A DNA stretch of 64,000 nucleotides from Welwitschia mirabilis. Taxonomy: Eukaryota; Gnetophyta; Gnetopsida; Welwitschiales. Numbering within the stretch: the stretch's first letter is position 1; each line of letters opens with the position of its first letter. Made by a program: the position numbers and the translations under genes. This document shows positions 50,068 to 62,007 of the stretch, piece after piece. The notes beneath the pieces are model-generated. The model worked only from the letters and a program-made list of their open reading frames with translations, had not been told where the DNA came from and ran no database searches. The DNA lies in NCBI GenBank assembly GCA_051453625.1, contig JBOZIK010000001.1, positions 227,577,134 through 227,641,133 on the forward strand, in the 5' to 3' direction.

Positions 50068-51610
50068 GTAAAAATATAGTAAGTTCTTAAAGACTATAGT
50101 TAAAATTTTTATGTATTAAGTAAATTAATATTGTCATCCTTTTCTCAACTTCCTTGTAAATTTCTTATTTTAATGAAGTAAATAAAAGGAGAAGTTTATA
50201 TAAAGTGTTTATATTTGTATTTTTTTGTAACTTCATCAAAGGAATGGAATAAGCTCTTAAACATCAAGAAAATATTTAAGTCATTACTAAATATAAAATA
50301 ATGTAAAATGTGATAAAACTATAAAATAATAGAAATACAAAGCTGCTAACCTAAAAGGTAGCTTTAATCATTAATATAAAAGTAAATAGAGGCTTACTAA
50401 AGAACTAATAAAGATGGTCATATCTCTAACTAGATTAATTTAAATTATGTTATTAAGATGAAATATTGATAAAAATCAACTTAAATAGTTTAGATTAAAA
50501 CTTGACATTTAATTATGAGGTGCATTATATACATTATTGAAAGGAAAAAAGAAACATAAAACAATTTAAGAAAATGCTAAAATAAAACTTGTTTCTAAGC
50601 ACTGCTAAATATACTAGCTTATGTTTAGTTGAATAAATAGGAGTAAAAATAAAAGAGAATACTTTTTCAATTAATGCAATAATTCATAAAACTATTTAAT
50701 CTATAAACAAAGCAATATAGGATTCAAAANNNNNNNNNNNNNNNNNNNNNNNNNNNNNNNNNNNNNNNNNNNNNNNNNNNNNNNNNNNNNNNNNNNNNNN
50801 NNNNNNNNNNNNNNNNNNNNNNNNNNNNNGTAAAAATATAGGAAGTTCTTAAAGACTATAGTTAAAATTTTATTATATTAAGTAAATTAATATTGTCATC
50901 CTTTTCTCAACTTCCTTATAAATTTCCTTATTTTAAAGAAGTAAATAAAAGGAGAAGTTTATATAAAGTGTTTCCTATAGTTAAAATTTTATTGTATTAA
51001 GTAAATTACTATTGTCATTCTTTGCTTAACTTCCTTGTAAATTTCCTTATTTTAATGAAGTAAATAAAAAGAGAAGCTTATATAAAGTGTTTATATTTGT
51101 ATTTTTTTGCAACTTCATCAAAGGAATGAAATAAGCTCTTAAACATGAAGAAAATATTTAAGTCATTACTAAAAATTAAATAATGTAAAATGTGATAAAA
51201 CTATAAAATAATAGAAATACAAAGCTGCTAATCTAAAAAGTAGCTTTAATCATTAATATAAAAGTAAATAGAGTCTTACTAAAGAACTAATAAAGATGGT
51301 CATATCTCCAACTAGATTAATTTAAATTATGTTATCAAGACAATATATTGATAAAAATTAACTTTAATAGTTTAGGTTAAAAATTGACATTTAATTATGA
51401 GGTGCATTATATACATTATTGAAGGAAAAAAGAAACATAAAAAATTTTAAGAAAATGCTAAAACAAAACTTGTTTCTAAGCACTGCTAAATATACTAGCT
51501 TATGTTTAGTTGAATACATAGGAGTAAAAAAAAAATGGAATACTTTTTGAAGTAATGCAATAATTCATAACACTCTTTAATCTATAAACAAAGAAATATT
51601 TGATTTAAAC
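50068..51610. repeat. Near-copies flanking a 100-N gap; right copy has an extra 119-bp unit
   Basis: 50068-50729 matches 50830-51610. The right copy is longer because a segment starting ctatagttaaaattt is present twice in tandem (50856-50974 and 50975-51093, period 119). The left copy has it once. Such a length difference is what two alleles or paralogs would show. Confidence 0.8.
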
Positions 51611-51619
51611 GAAAACTTT

Positions 51620-52562
51620 TTGGATTTTCAATAATAGCAATGATAGCTTCTAAACATTTACATATTCATATAAAAATAAACTAATGAAGACAAGAGTTTC
51701 CTTTTGTGTTTGGATTGAAGCTAGGAAGATGCCTATAACTCATTTCTAGGATACAATAAAGCCTCCTCATCTAGATCCTTAATTAAAGTTCTATTACTAG
51801 TTCTTCTTTATTAAAATTTATTTTTTTATAACCTTTCATACTCTTTTATAACCTTAGTTATTGCCTTCTTTTTAGGTAGTTCCTCTTCTTAATCCTTAGT
51901 GATAGTTATCATAGTTTATAATAATTCATATTTAAAACTATCTTAAAAACTTAGTTATTATTCTTCCATGGGGATAATTATGTTTAACTTAATAGAAATT
52001 TCACTAACTCTTACAAACTTACAAGTTAGAAAGAGAAGGAANNNNNNNNNNNNNNNNNNNNNNNNNNNNNNNNNNNNNNNNNNNNNNNNNNNNNNNNNNN
52101 NNNNNNNNNNNNNNNNNNNNNNNNNNNNNNNNNNNNNNNNNTTAGATTTTTAATAATAGCAATGATAACTATTAAACATTTACATATTCATGAAAAAATA
52201 TACTAATGAAGACAAGAGTTTCCTTTTGTACTGGAATTAAAGCTGGTAAGATGCCTATAACTCGTTTCTAGGATATAAAAGAGCCTCCTCATGTAGACCC
52301 TTTATTAACATTCTATTACTAGTTCTTCTTTATCAAAATGTATTTTCTTATAACCTCTCAGACTCTTTTATAACCTTAGTTCTTACCTTCTTATTAGGTA
52401 GTTCTTATTCTTAATCCTTAGTGATAGTTATCATAGTTTATAATAATTCATGTTTAAAACTATGTTAAAAACTTATTTATTATTCTTCCATGGGGATAAT
52501 TATGGTTAACTCAATAGAAATTTCACTAACTCTTCCAAAGTTACAAGTTAGAAAAAGAAGGA
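51620..52562. repeat. ~420-bp near-copies flanking a 100-N gap
   Basis: 51620-52041 and 52142-52562 match with scattered substitutions. Copy 1 ends and copy 2 starts at the gap. Confidence 0.85.
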
Positions 52563-53171
52563 AAAAGAAGAGGAAAAGAAGAGAAAGGTAAGAGATTTAT
52601 TTTAAAAATTCATCTAGAAAAGTGAGAAGTAAGTAAGCTTCATGTGTGACCAATTCAACCTCCTGTAATTCCTCACTCAATCATATGTAGCACTAGCTTG
52701 AAACGAACTTTATATCATCTAGTGTAAAAGATCAGATCATGGTAATAGAATCTCAGTTTACCATTTAAGTATTAATGAATTTGATAGTCATTGAGCCCAA
52801 AACCTTATCATAAAAATAAAAAACATGAACTAACAGCGCATAACATTCATGAAACTATTAAGACTATAAAATAATTAGCTAATCAAATTCATTTGGTTAA
52901 ACAAGATAAAACTTGATAATGCATTATCCCTTAAGCATTCATAGTATAAACTAAATTAACACTAGCAATCAAAAGAAATAACTCCTTAGTATTAAATTAG
53001 AAAAATGTATATTACATCAAATGTAAAGGTAGTATAAACAACTTCTTAAGCTCCTTGAAAGTAAGATTACTTCCCAAGGAAGTACTCACAAAGATATTAC
53101 ACCATGATGCTCCAAATTTTTTGTGCTTTGTCTGAAGGATGTTTACCATGAAGGACTCAAGGTCCTTTTAT

Positions 53172-53179
53172 AGATGAGC
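53172..53179 (-). promoter_or_regulatory. TATA box in promoter-like repeat, copy 1 (approximate position)
   Basis: The minus strand reads CTATAAAAGGACCTTGAG in a region with a short A-rich downstream leader. The box is conserved at the same place in copy 2 (about 54570) and, as CTATAAAAAGGCTTG, in a diverged third copy (about 57262). Conservation in three copies favours a real element promoter, for example in the U3 of an LTR or of a pararetrovirus-like repeat. No ORF of that element is adjacent on the minus strand. Confidence 0.45.
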
Positions 53180-53825
53180 ATGGTGATGGAGGATGATTAT
53201 AAGCTCTTGGTTTATAGTGTTAGAAAAGCAATTACATAATGATGAAATTACATAGAATGGCTTATCATCTTTTTTATTAGGTGGAGATTCTTATGACATG
53301 ACCAAAACTTGGCCTTTGGATGTTGATGCTTTTATCAACTACTATTGTTGACATGTGTCTTCATCATCTGCAAAATGTCACTACTACAAGTCATCATCAT
53401 CATTGCCATGTATTATTAAGGATGGAGAAAATATAAATTTAAAAAATTTTATGAATAACTTCAACTAATTAAGGCATCAAAATGAAAACTTCAATGAGAA
53501 AGGGATGTCATACAATTTAATCAAAACTAAACCTTATCCTAAAAGTTTATGATAGAAGTGTTCAAAGCATTTTAAAACATAGCCTTAGAAAGATTGTGGG
53601 GTGACCTATTATTGAAAACCATGAAAAAAATGTAACTAATTATGAAAAGTAAAAAAAATAACTAATGAAAAATACTTGTTTTATCTACTTTTAAAAATTC
53701 TAAGAGAAAGTCAAATTTATATGACATGGAGATGAGATGAAATGGATGATGAAGATGGATAATGAAATGGACTAACTCATTAATCAATAAATAAATGAAT
53801 AAACCAACTTAATTTAATGGCCTTC

Positions 53826-53830
<5 letters not shown>

Positions 53831-53872
<42 letters not shown>
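53831..53872. repeat. (AT)21 microsatellite at a gap edge
   Basis: 42 bp of pure AT repeat running straight into the 100-N gap. The assembly break was probably caused by it. Confidence 0.95.
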
Positions 53873-54978
53873 NNNNNNNNNNNNNNNNNNNNNNNNNNNN
53901 NNNNNNNNNNNNNNNNNNNNNNNNNNNNNNNNNNNNNNNNNNNNNNNNNNNNNNNNNNNNNNNNNNNNNNNNGGAAAAGAAGAGAAAGGTAAGAGATTTA
54001 TTTTAAAAATTCATCTAGAAAAGTGAGAAGTAAGTAAGCTTCATGTGTGCCCAATTCAACCTCTTGTAATTGATCACTCAATAATATGTAGCACTAGCTT
54101 GAAACAAAATTTATATCATATAGTGTAAAAGACTAGGTCATGGTAACAGAATCTCAGTTTACCATTTAAGTGTTGATGAATTTGATACTCACTAAGCCCA
54201 AAACCTTATAATAAAAATAAAAAATATGAACTAATACTGCACAAGATTCTTGAAACTATTAAGAATATAAACTAATTAGCTAATCAAATTCACTTGTTTG
54301 AAAAAGATAAAACTTGATAGTGCATTATTCCTTAAGCATTCATAGTATAAACTAAATTAACACTAGTAATTAAAATAAATAACTCCTTAGTATTAAATTA
54401 AAAAATGTATATTACATCAAATGTGAAGGTAGTAGAAATGACTTCTTAAGCTCCTTGAAAGTAAGCTTACTTCCCAAGGAAGTACTCACAAAGCTATTAT
54501 ACCATAATGCTCTAAAGTTTTTGTGCTTTGTTTAAATGAAGGATGTTTACCATGGACTCAAGGTCCTTTTATAGATAAGCATGGTGATGGAGGATGATTA
54601 TAAGCTCTTGGTTTATAGCATTAGGTGAGCAATTACATAATGATGACATTACATAGAATGGTTTGTTATCTTTTTCATTAGGTGGATATTCTTATGACAT
54701 AACCAAAACTTGGCCTTTGGATGTTGATGCTTCTATCAACTACTATCATTGACATGTGGCTCCATCATCTGCAAAATCTCAATACTACAAGTCATCATCA
54801 TCACTGCCATGTATCATTAAGAATGGAGAAAATATAAATTTAAAAAATTTTATGAATAAATTCAACCAATTAAGGCATCAAAATGAAAACTTCAATGAAA
54901 AAGGGATGTCATACAGTTCAATGAAAACTAACCCTTACTCTAAAAGTTTATGATAGAAGTGTTTAAAGCATTTTAAAA

Positions 54979-57070
54979 GGAAATAAAACATGTATTTTTC
55001 ATTAGTTATTTTTTCATTTTCATACTTAGTTGCATTATTTTACATGGTTTAGTATAGTCTTAATCATGTAACCTATATGAAATCAAGGAATCATTGCAAA
55101 TTATAAGTATAAAAGTTAAAAGACAACAAAAACATCAAACGTTTCTAATTCCTATCTTTTTGTTTCTTTATTTTTCATTTCTACTAATGCATATGTTCTT
55201 AGTTTAGGCCTTTAAATTACATTGAGCATCCAATGTTATGAAATTTTTCTACCAACAAAGTTAAGCATGGTGTTTTATATTAAAATTAGTATTGCATTAT
55301 TAGCAAGAATTTATAGCACTAATGTAGTGAAACATGTTACAATTAAATTATTAGAGCTACATTATTAGTAAGCATCCATAGCTCTAATGCAATTAACTTA
55401 ACCTAATTAAGTAACTAATGTTATGTGTATTTTGGAGAAGAGATGTATGTTTGTTTTTGTTCATCTTTTCATAATCATTCTTTTAGACATTTGAGGAATC
55501 ATTAGCTCATTAATCTAGTTAAGATAAATCTTATTCCTAACTAAGGCTTTAGACTTAAGGAACATACATGAGAGTAGATTCCACTTTTTCAACCATGTTT
55601 TATTGAAATAAAAAACCTAAATTAAACATTATTTTAATAAACAAACTTAAAAATAAGTGGATCTTTTCTTTAAAAACCCATAAGTATACTTAATCATAAC
55701 TATTACACAAGTGATACAATATTGCTTCTTATTTATTTTTTGTTTAAGGCCATCAACCTAGGCTTATAACTCTCAAGAACTCATAGATGAATGGCTAAGG
55801 GGAATGGTTTGTTAGGTTGATGGAATCTTTAGGGAATGGAAAGTGAGAATGAAGAATCTTAAGGGGATGAAATGGAATTCATAGGTGAAATGATTTAAGA
55901 TAATGATTAAAAAGATGGTAGTCCTTGTAAGGTTTTAGGTAGGAAAGAACATTAAGAACACATGTTTTTATGTTTTTCTTTTTTTTGTTTTTTTTGTAAA
56001 AGAGATCTAGACTAAAGAAAGGAAATATTCTAAAAGTAAAATCTAACCTAAAAAATGGAAAAACTCTAAGGTGATACATGCATGAAGGCTCAAGAGTGAA
56101 ACAACAATTAGATGATTTAAGACTTTGTAAAGTATTTTAAATGGAAAGAAAATCCAAGAAAATTTTTATATAAGAGTATATGAAATTCAAATGAGCACGG
56201 GTGCAAATAAAAAAGTTTATGCATTTAAGATTAATATTAGTTCAACCCTTAGCTNNNNNNNNNNNNNNNNNNNNNNNNNNNNNNNNNNNNNNNNNNNNNN
56301 NNNNNNNNNNNNNNNNNNNNNNNNNNNNNNNNNNNNNNNNNNNNNNNNNNNNNNTAAACTGTTATTCAAAGTAAAGTATTTCAAGTTCAGGATAAGGATT
56401 TTGATTTATATGTGGAGGGCATTGATAAAATAAACATGGAAGGAACAATGAAGAGTAAGGATTGTTTTAGTTATATTGGATTAAGTTCCCTAAGATTTTT
56501 CTAGGCCTAATGTAGTCTCCTATAGTTTTAGGTTAAGCATAATTATAGTTTCCTTAGGTAGAATGGGATTTAAAAGTTATTCCAAATGGATTATTCACCT
56601 AACCTTATGTAATTTTTCCCTTATAAAATGAATTATAAAATTAACTATAAGGATCACGTTTTCCTAAATTATTAACTTTTTAGAAGGGTACCATTATCTA
56701 AACTATTTCATAAGAGTGTAAAATTATGTTTTGTGAATTTTGAGAATGCTCTAAGTAAAATGTTTAGCATTGCCCATAAGGAAAGACGACAACACTAGTG
56801 AGGATGAGAGCTAATGTTGCAATAAACACATCATCTTACAAATGTTTTCTAGATTGAAAAATGTTACAAAATCGTAGAAAAATAAAAATAAAATGAAAAA
56901 TATAAGCATTTACAATCTAATTCTTAATGAAATCATACAAATGTTTTTTTAGATTTAATGTTTATGATGCGGTGAATTTGCAAAATAAAAAATTAAAAAA
57001 CTAAATTAAAAATGTAATAGGTAAAGCAAAATATGTAACATAAATTAAATTATTATTATTAATATTATTT
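54979..57070. other. AT-rich DNA with a repeat shared with 36 kb, no gene
   Basis: Contains the 65-bp-period pair at 55287-55399 and a 100-N gap at 56255-56354. The minus-strand frame at 55879-56079 has no recognised similarity. Confidence 0.4.
55287..55399. repeat. Two units, period 65 bp, shared with 36002-36113
   Basis: Units start tagtattgcattattagc (55287) and tagagctacattattag (55352). They have the same order and spacing as at 36 kb, at roughly three-quarters identity in unit 2. Probably the non-coding part of the same retroelement family. Confidence 0.6.
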
Positions 57071-57075
57071 TTTAA

Positions 57076-57150
57076 AGTTTTTTTTTCAATGAAACTTGCA
57101 AACAAACTATTAGACTTGTACAAAAATAAGTTAGAACAAAAATAAAAATA
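57076..57150 (-). mobile_element. Possible LINE 3' tail fragment
   Basis: A T-run followed by caatgaaacttgcaaac and attagacttgtacaaaaata. It resembles the start of the 17904 LINE tail (gaatgaaattgttaac ... gacttctacaaaaaata). Diverged and short. Confidence 0.3.
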
Positions 57151-57239
57151 AATATAAACTAGACTAGTTTAGGTATCACTGTAATGACTAATATCAATCA
57201 CTAGGGAAAAAAATAAGCATATAAAAGAAAGGAGGGAAA

Positions 57240-57545
57240 AAAAACCTAGTTCAAGCCTTTTTATAGATAAGCATGAAGGTAAAAGTTAATTAAAAGCTCT
57301 TAGCTTATAGCATTAGGTAAAATGTTACATAATGATAATATTAGATAAGATGGTTTGTGATATTTTTCATTAGCTAGAGATTTTTATGATGTAGCCAACA
57401 CTTGGGCCTTGGATGCTAATGATTTAGCAATTATTGTCATTAACACATCTCTCCATAATTATCCTACTTAGTCCTATTAAATGTCATTACTATGAGTCAT
57501 CATCCTTACTGCCACATGTCATCAAGGATGGAAACAAATTACAAG
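57240..57545 (-). repeat. Diverged third copy of the promoter-like repeat
   Basis: Matches 53140-53430 in order: agcctttttatagataagc, agctcttagcttatagcattagg, tacataatgat, gattttta-tgacgtagcc-like and gtcatcatccttactgccacatgtcat. The TATA-like box is kept. No gap flanks it, so this repeat is genuinely multi-copy. Confidence 0.6.
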
Positions 57546-59385
57546 GTAAAATCTAATCAAGTCTATTACTATAATTGATTAGATTATTAATGACATTTTA
57601 GGAATGTAAAAATGGAAGTAATATATGCTTATAGACCAACAATTCTAGTTGTTGTAGCTATCAGCATTGGTGTTCTAATGTTGATGGCCATCAAAATTTA
57701 TCATATCCTTCAGAATGCACTAAATATTCTAACAAGATCATAGAAACAACTATAAGTGGAAAATTAATATATAAATAAATACATCACATGTTTCTATGAT
57801 AAAATTGATAATATTAATGTCTTTCATTAAGATAAATTGATCACTTAAGTTGAGTAAAATGTTAATTTAAATGTTAGCAAATAACTATGTAGGAGAGGTT
57901 ATTTCTAAATCCTAGCTGATATGTTCATTTTGTTTATCTTAATCCAAGTGATAATTTGTACATACAATAATTCTTAATAATAATATAACATATTAACATG
58001 CTAATATACTAATTTAAATAACACACACACATGTACACAGATGTATGTATATGTATAAATAGCATATGATTGGCTATGTGAGAGAAGTGCTTACTACATA
58101 ATACTAATCCTACATCCATGATGTGAGTGGTCAATGTTAGAACCTAGGGGGGGAATTTGAAATTCAAGTAACTAATCAAGTGATGGTATTGACCCATAAC
58201 ATAGTGTTAACATATATTCATTACAACTTCAATTATACATAAAATTTATTATTTGTCTTTCTATTAATAAAAATAATCATAAAAATCATTCCTCATTAGT
58301 TTTTTCTAAGCTCCCACTTATGTTAGTTCCCTAATAAAACTTATAAAATACATAGATTACATAAAAATAATTTTTATTTTCTTAATTTTCTTCTAAAAAA
58401 TGACTAGACTTCATTGGATTTCACTTCTTCCAATTTCTTAGATAATTTTACTGACCTTCTCTCCTATTCCATAGATTTCCTTTGGTTTTTTTATTATTGT
58501 TGNNNNNNNNNNNNNNNNNNNNNNNNNNNNNNNNNNNNNNNNNNNNNNNNNNNNNNNNNNNNNNNNNNNNNNNNNNNNNNNNNNNNNNNNNNNNNNNNNN
58601 NNNNNNNNNNNNNNNNNNNNNNNNNNNNNNNNNNNNNNNNNNNNNNNNNNNNNNNNNNNNNNNNNNNNNNNNNNNNNNNNNNNNNNNNNNNNNNNNNNNN
58701 NNNNNNNNNNNNNNNNNNNNNNNNNNNNNNNNNNNNNNNNNNNNNNNNNNNNNNNNNNNNNNNNNNNNNNNNNNNNNNNNNNNNNNNNNNNNNNNNNNNN
58801 NNNNNNNNNNNNNNNNNNNNNNNNNNNNNNNNNNNNNNNNNNNNNNNNNACAATAGGATATTTAAGCAAATGAAGTTGTTGTGGATATTAGGGTAACACT
58901 ATAATTAATTTAAGATGTATTTTACATTCTTATACATTATTTTAAAATTGGAGAGTTATAGATTTATGAGATTTATTTCTTCATATAGAAATAGCCCAAT
59001 TATTTTTTAATCATATTCAATCTTTAATTATTGTAAAAGTTTACTTCTAGCCTGAAAAGTTTAGTAAAATTTTGTTCATCCTCCAAAAGTATTGTTAATT
59101 ATGTTTTCTAATTATTTTTAAAATATATCTATAAAATCATATAACTTATGAGATAATAACCCCAAGTTCTAGGAATGGCAAGCTGTTAATAGTGAAAACA
59201 TATTCTTTTGTCTACCCTAGCTTCCCTCATTCAAGTTTTATGAAATATCTACATGCTTTACTTTTGTGAATCATAAATAATTGTTTGAGTGGACTCTAGA
59301 CAAATAAGCCTGAGTTACTTCTTAATTATAAAAATGATTTGTCTACATACTCCTTAATTTACCTTCTTGTTTTTGAGGTCATGGC
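57546..59385. other. AT-rich DNA, no gene seen
   Basis: Includes a 347-N gap (58503-58849) and a mixed CA/TG simple-sequence patch near 58021-58065. Apparent open frames across the gap consist of N only. Confidence 0.4.
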
Positions 59386-60240
59386 CTAATACATGTTTAT
59401 CTTCTCTTCTAGTTTTGTAGGAAGATTGCTAAAAATGAATTCAACATTATCTCCTATTAGATAAAATTTTAATAAATTATCTTTTACCAAATTCATAAAA
59501 GTTTTAAGATCATTCTTAATATCTAAAATTATGAATTCTAAAGATGGTTTGTCAATAGGAGCTTGAATATTTTCTAATTTTACTACTCTTAATTTAGCTT
59601 TTAATTCTTTATTTTCTTTTACCAACTGAGTTGTCAACCATTAATTCACTTTTAAGGTAGTTTGATATGTACTTCTTAAAGGTAGGATCCAAATCAACTT
59701 TTACTTATAATTATCTACTTTAGCTTGTATCTTCATGTATTTTTCATTTGTGTTGTATAGACTAGCATAAATTTTATTGGAATACTCTATATTCAAATGA
59801 AAAAGCCCTTATTATGCATGAATGTTATAAATTTTTATTAATCCTTAATGTTTTTAGCAACATATTTTTTTTGTTGTGGCTAATTCTATAATTAAAAATC
59901 TAATAGCTCTATCCTATTCCTTAGTAAGGTATTTCAAGGTCTTTCCCCCATTCAAGGATGCTTTTATCTTTATGATTCCTTCATATGCCCCTCTTAGCTT
60001 TGAAGCTACTTCTATATAATCATCTTCTTCTACTCTATTAGAATTTTTCCATTATAATTTAATATTTTTCTTTTTTATTGAATTACTTATATTCTTAAAA
60101 ATTCATTTCTAATTTCTAAATAGGAATTTTATCTTTGTAAAGCAAATAAATCCTTTTTATTTTGAATGAAGATCTAGATTTCCTCCCTAAAGAAATTTAT
60201 AGATCTGTAAAAACTATTTATTTTATCTTCCTCCAACTAC
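59386..60240 (-). pseudogene. Coiled-coil protein of unrecognised family, minus-strand homologue
   Basis: Coding-like with a few stops and at least one frameshift near 60045. In order: LEEDKINSFYRSINFFREEI, NKKDLFALQR, EEDDYIEVASKLRGAYEGII, LNGGKTLKYLTKE, DRAIRFLIIELATTKKIC, IEYSNKIYASLYN and NEKYMKIQAKVDNYK. The open 83-codon end follows (59386-59637; LVKENKELKAKLRVVKLENI then LDIKNDLKTFMNLVKDNLLK). The part from IEYSNKIY onward aligns with REYSDKIY...MNEKFMKI at 45.9 kb on the + strand, at roughly one-third identity. Family and function are unknown to me. It may be a retroelement or integrated virus-like protein, but no diagnostic enzyme is adjacent. Confidence 0.5.
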
Positions 60241-61488
60241 TTGGTAACTAATTTTAGTTAAGAATAATTAGTAAGTAACTATTCAACTGTAAATCAGGTG
60301 GAATCAAGATCTTGAGTTTTTAGAGATGTTGATTTTATAATTAGAGAAAAAATGGGGTTTGACTATGTCCTACTTATTTAAAAACCAATTTTGGCTTTTA
60401 TTTAGAATGCTTAATTCACTCAATTCAAATAAATATTAAACACTTAATTCAACACAAGGATTATTTTCCTTAGGATTCAATCCTTCTTAAAATCCTTGTG
60501 ATTAAAAATGGGAGTTATAAACTCACAATACTAGAACATCATAGATCCACTTTTCGCATCTTTGTGATATGCCTTATTACACCATATAAGAGACCTTTAC
60601 CTATGTTTAAATTTTTCTTTTTTTTTTAAATGTTTGATTACTTCAAACATACATAAGCCTACTAAAATCATCCCTTATTATTTATTAGATTAGATATGAG
60701 ATTTTTGGTCATCATGCTAGAGATAATTAACAACATAAGATCTATATTTTATCAATATTAATTTTTCCTTTAGTTGAGGTTCTTTCCAATAATTCTATAT
60801 TTAATTTAACATATTCTTTTCTATTTTTATTTTTAATTGTCTTTCCTCACTTTAGCATATTATGTGTACCTTTGATATTCTCTTGTAAGATTGTTATTCT
60901 TGTATTATTTACTTTTCTTAGTAGTACTTTATCTTCTTCATTACATTTTAAATTCTATAGAACTTAAAGACATTATTTAAACCATAATTTTTACTCATAG
61001 ATAGTCATTACCACTAATCTAACTCTATGATTCTTTATTTAAAACATGATAGATATGGGTTTGAAAGAACTATTTTGAAATTTATAGAAGATATAATTTT
61101 ATATTTTAATAATAATAAACATTTTTATAATTAGATAAATTTTCATTTAAACCCTAGTTTGAAATTTAAACAAACATACCATTTGCCAAAAATTAAAATA
61201 TAATAATTTGTTAGTTTTTATTTTAATTAGAATGTAATAAATATGTAGGTTTTATTAAAAATAAAATCCAAACTATAACGATTTAACTATTTTCATATTT
61301 TAACAAGCATGTAATAGCTATGTAGGTCATATAAAAAATAAAGTCTCTGTCTTATTCCCTATTGAATTTCTAGTATGCTTTGGAATGCAAAAGAACTTAT
61401 AGGAGTAAAGTATAAAAATATTACCAAAAATAATGACTGTTGTATGAGTCACCATGAGGTATTATTATATAGGAAATAGTTTCTAGAA
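60241..61488. other. AT-rich DNA, no clear gene
   Basis: Faint minus-strand coding character near 60500-60620 could be an upstream part of the 59.4-60.2 kb protein, but I cannot support it. Confidence 0.35.
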
Positions 61489-61999
61489 AATTTTTTGTAT
61501 GGCATGAAATAATAGTAACATATATATTTCCCACTTAAAAATAGTGAAAAAATATATACATTTAGTTATAATTAATTATTACATAATGTTAAATTAATTT
61601 TATATATAATACATTTGGTTAATGGTTGAGATGACAACCAAAATATTGCTAGCATGGAATTGTTAATGTTATAGAAGAATGACTTAATTTCTATNNNNNN
61701 NNNNNNNNNNNNNNNNNNNNNNNNNNNNNNNNNNNNNNNNNNNNNNNNNNNNNNNNNNNNNNNNNNNNNNNNNNNNNNNNNNNNNNNNNNNNNNAATTTT
61801 TATATGGCATGAAATAATAGTAACATATCTATTTCCCACTTAAAAATAGTAAAAAAAGATATACTTTTAGTTATAATTAATTATCACATAATGTTAAATT
61901 AATTTTACATATAATACATTTGATTAATGGTTGAGATGACAACCAAAATATTCCTAGCATGGAATTGTTAATGTCCTAGAAGAATGACTTAATTTCTAT
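61489..61999. repeat. ~205-bp near-copies flanking a 100-N gap
   Basis: 61489-61694 and 61795-61999 match closely; the first ends and the second begins at the gap. Confidence 0.85.
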
Positions 62000-62007
62000 G
62001 TTGAAAT

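Larger units (their letters stand above)
52572..54954. repeat. ~980-bp near-copies flanking a 100-N gap, promoter-like
   Basis: 52572-53552 matches 53973-54954. Both carry a TATA-like box on the minus strand. The homology stops at a TTTTAAAA word about 20 bp further on each side (53570 and 54971), and copy 1 then runs through a segment that is inverted relative to copy 2 (see findings). A 65-codon + strand frame at 54756-54953 lies in copy 2 only and is not conserved as an open frame in copy 1, so it is not called as a gene. Confidence 0.75.

Noticed and set aside
54756-54953. 65-codon frame, + strand
   Set aside because: Lies in one copy of a promoter-like repeat; the other copy at 53.35-53.55 kb is interrupted by stops, so it is not conserved as coding.
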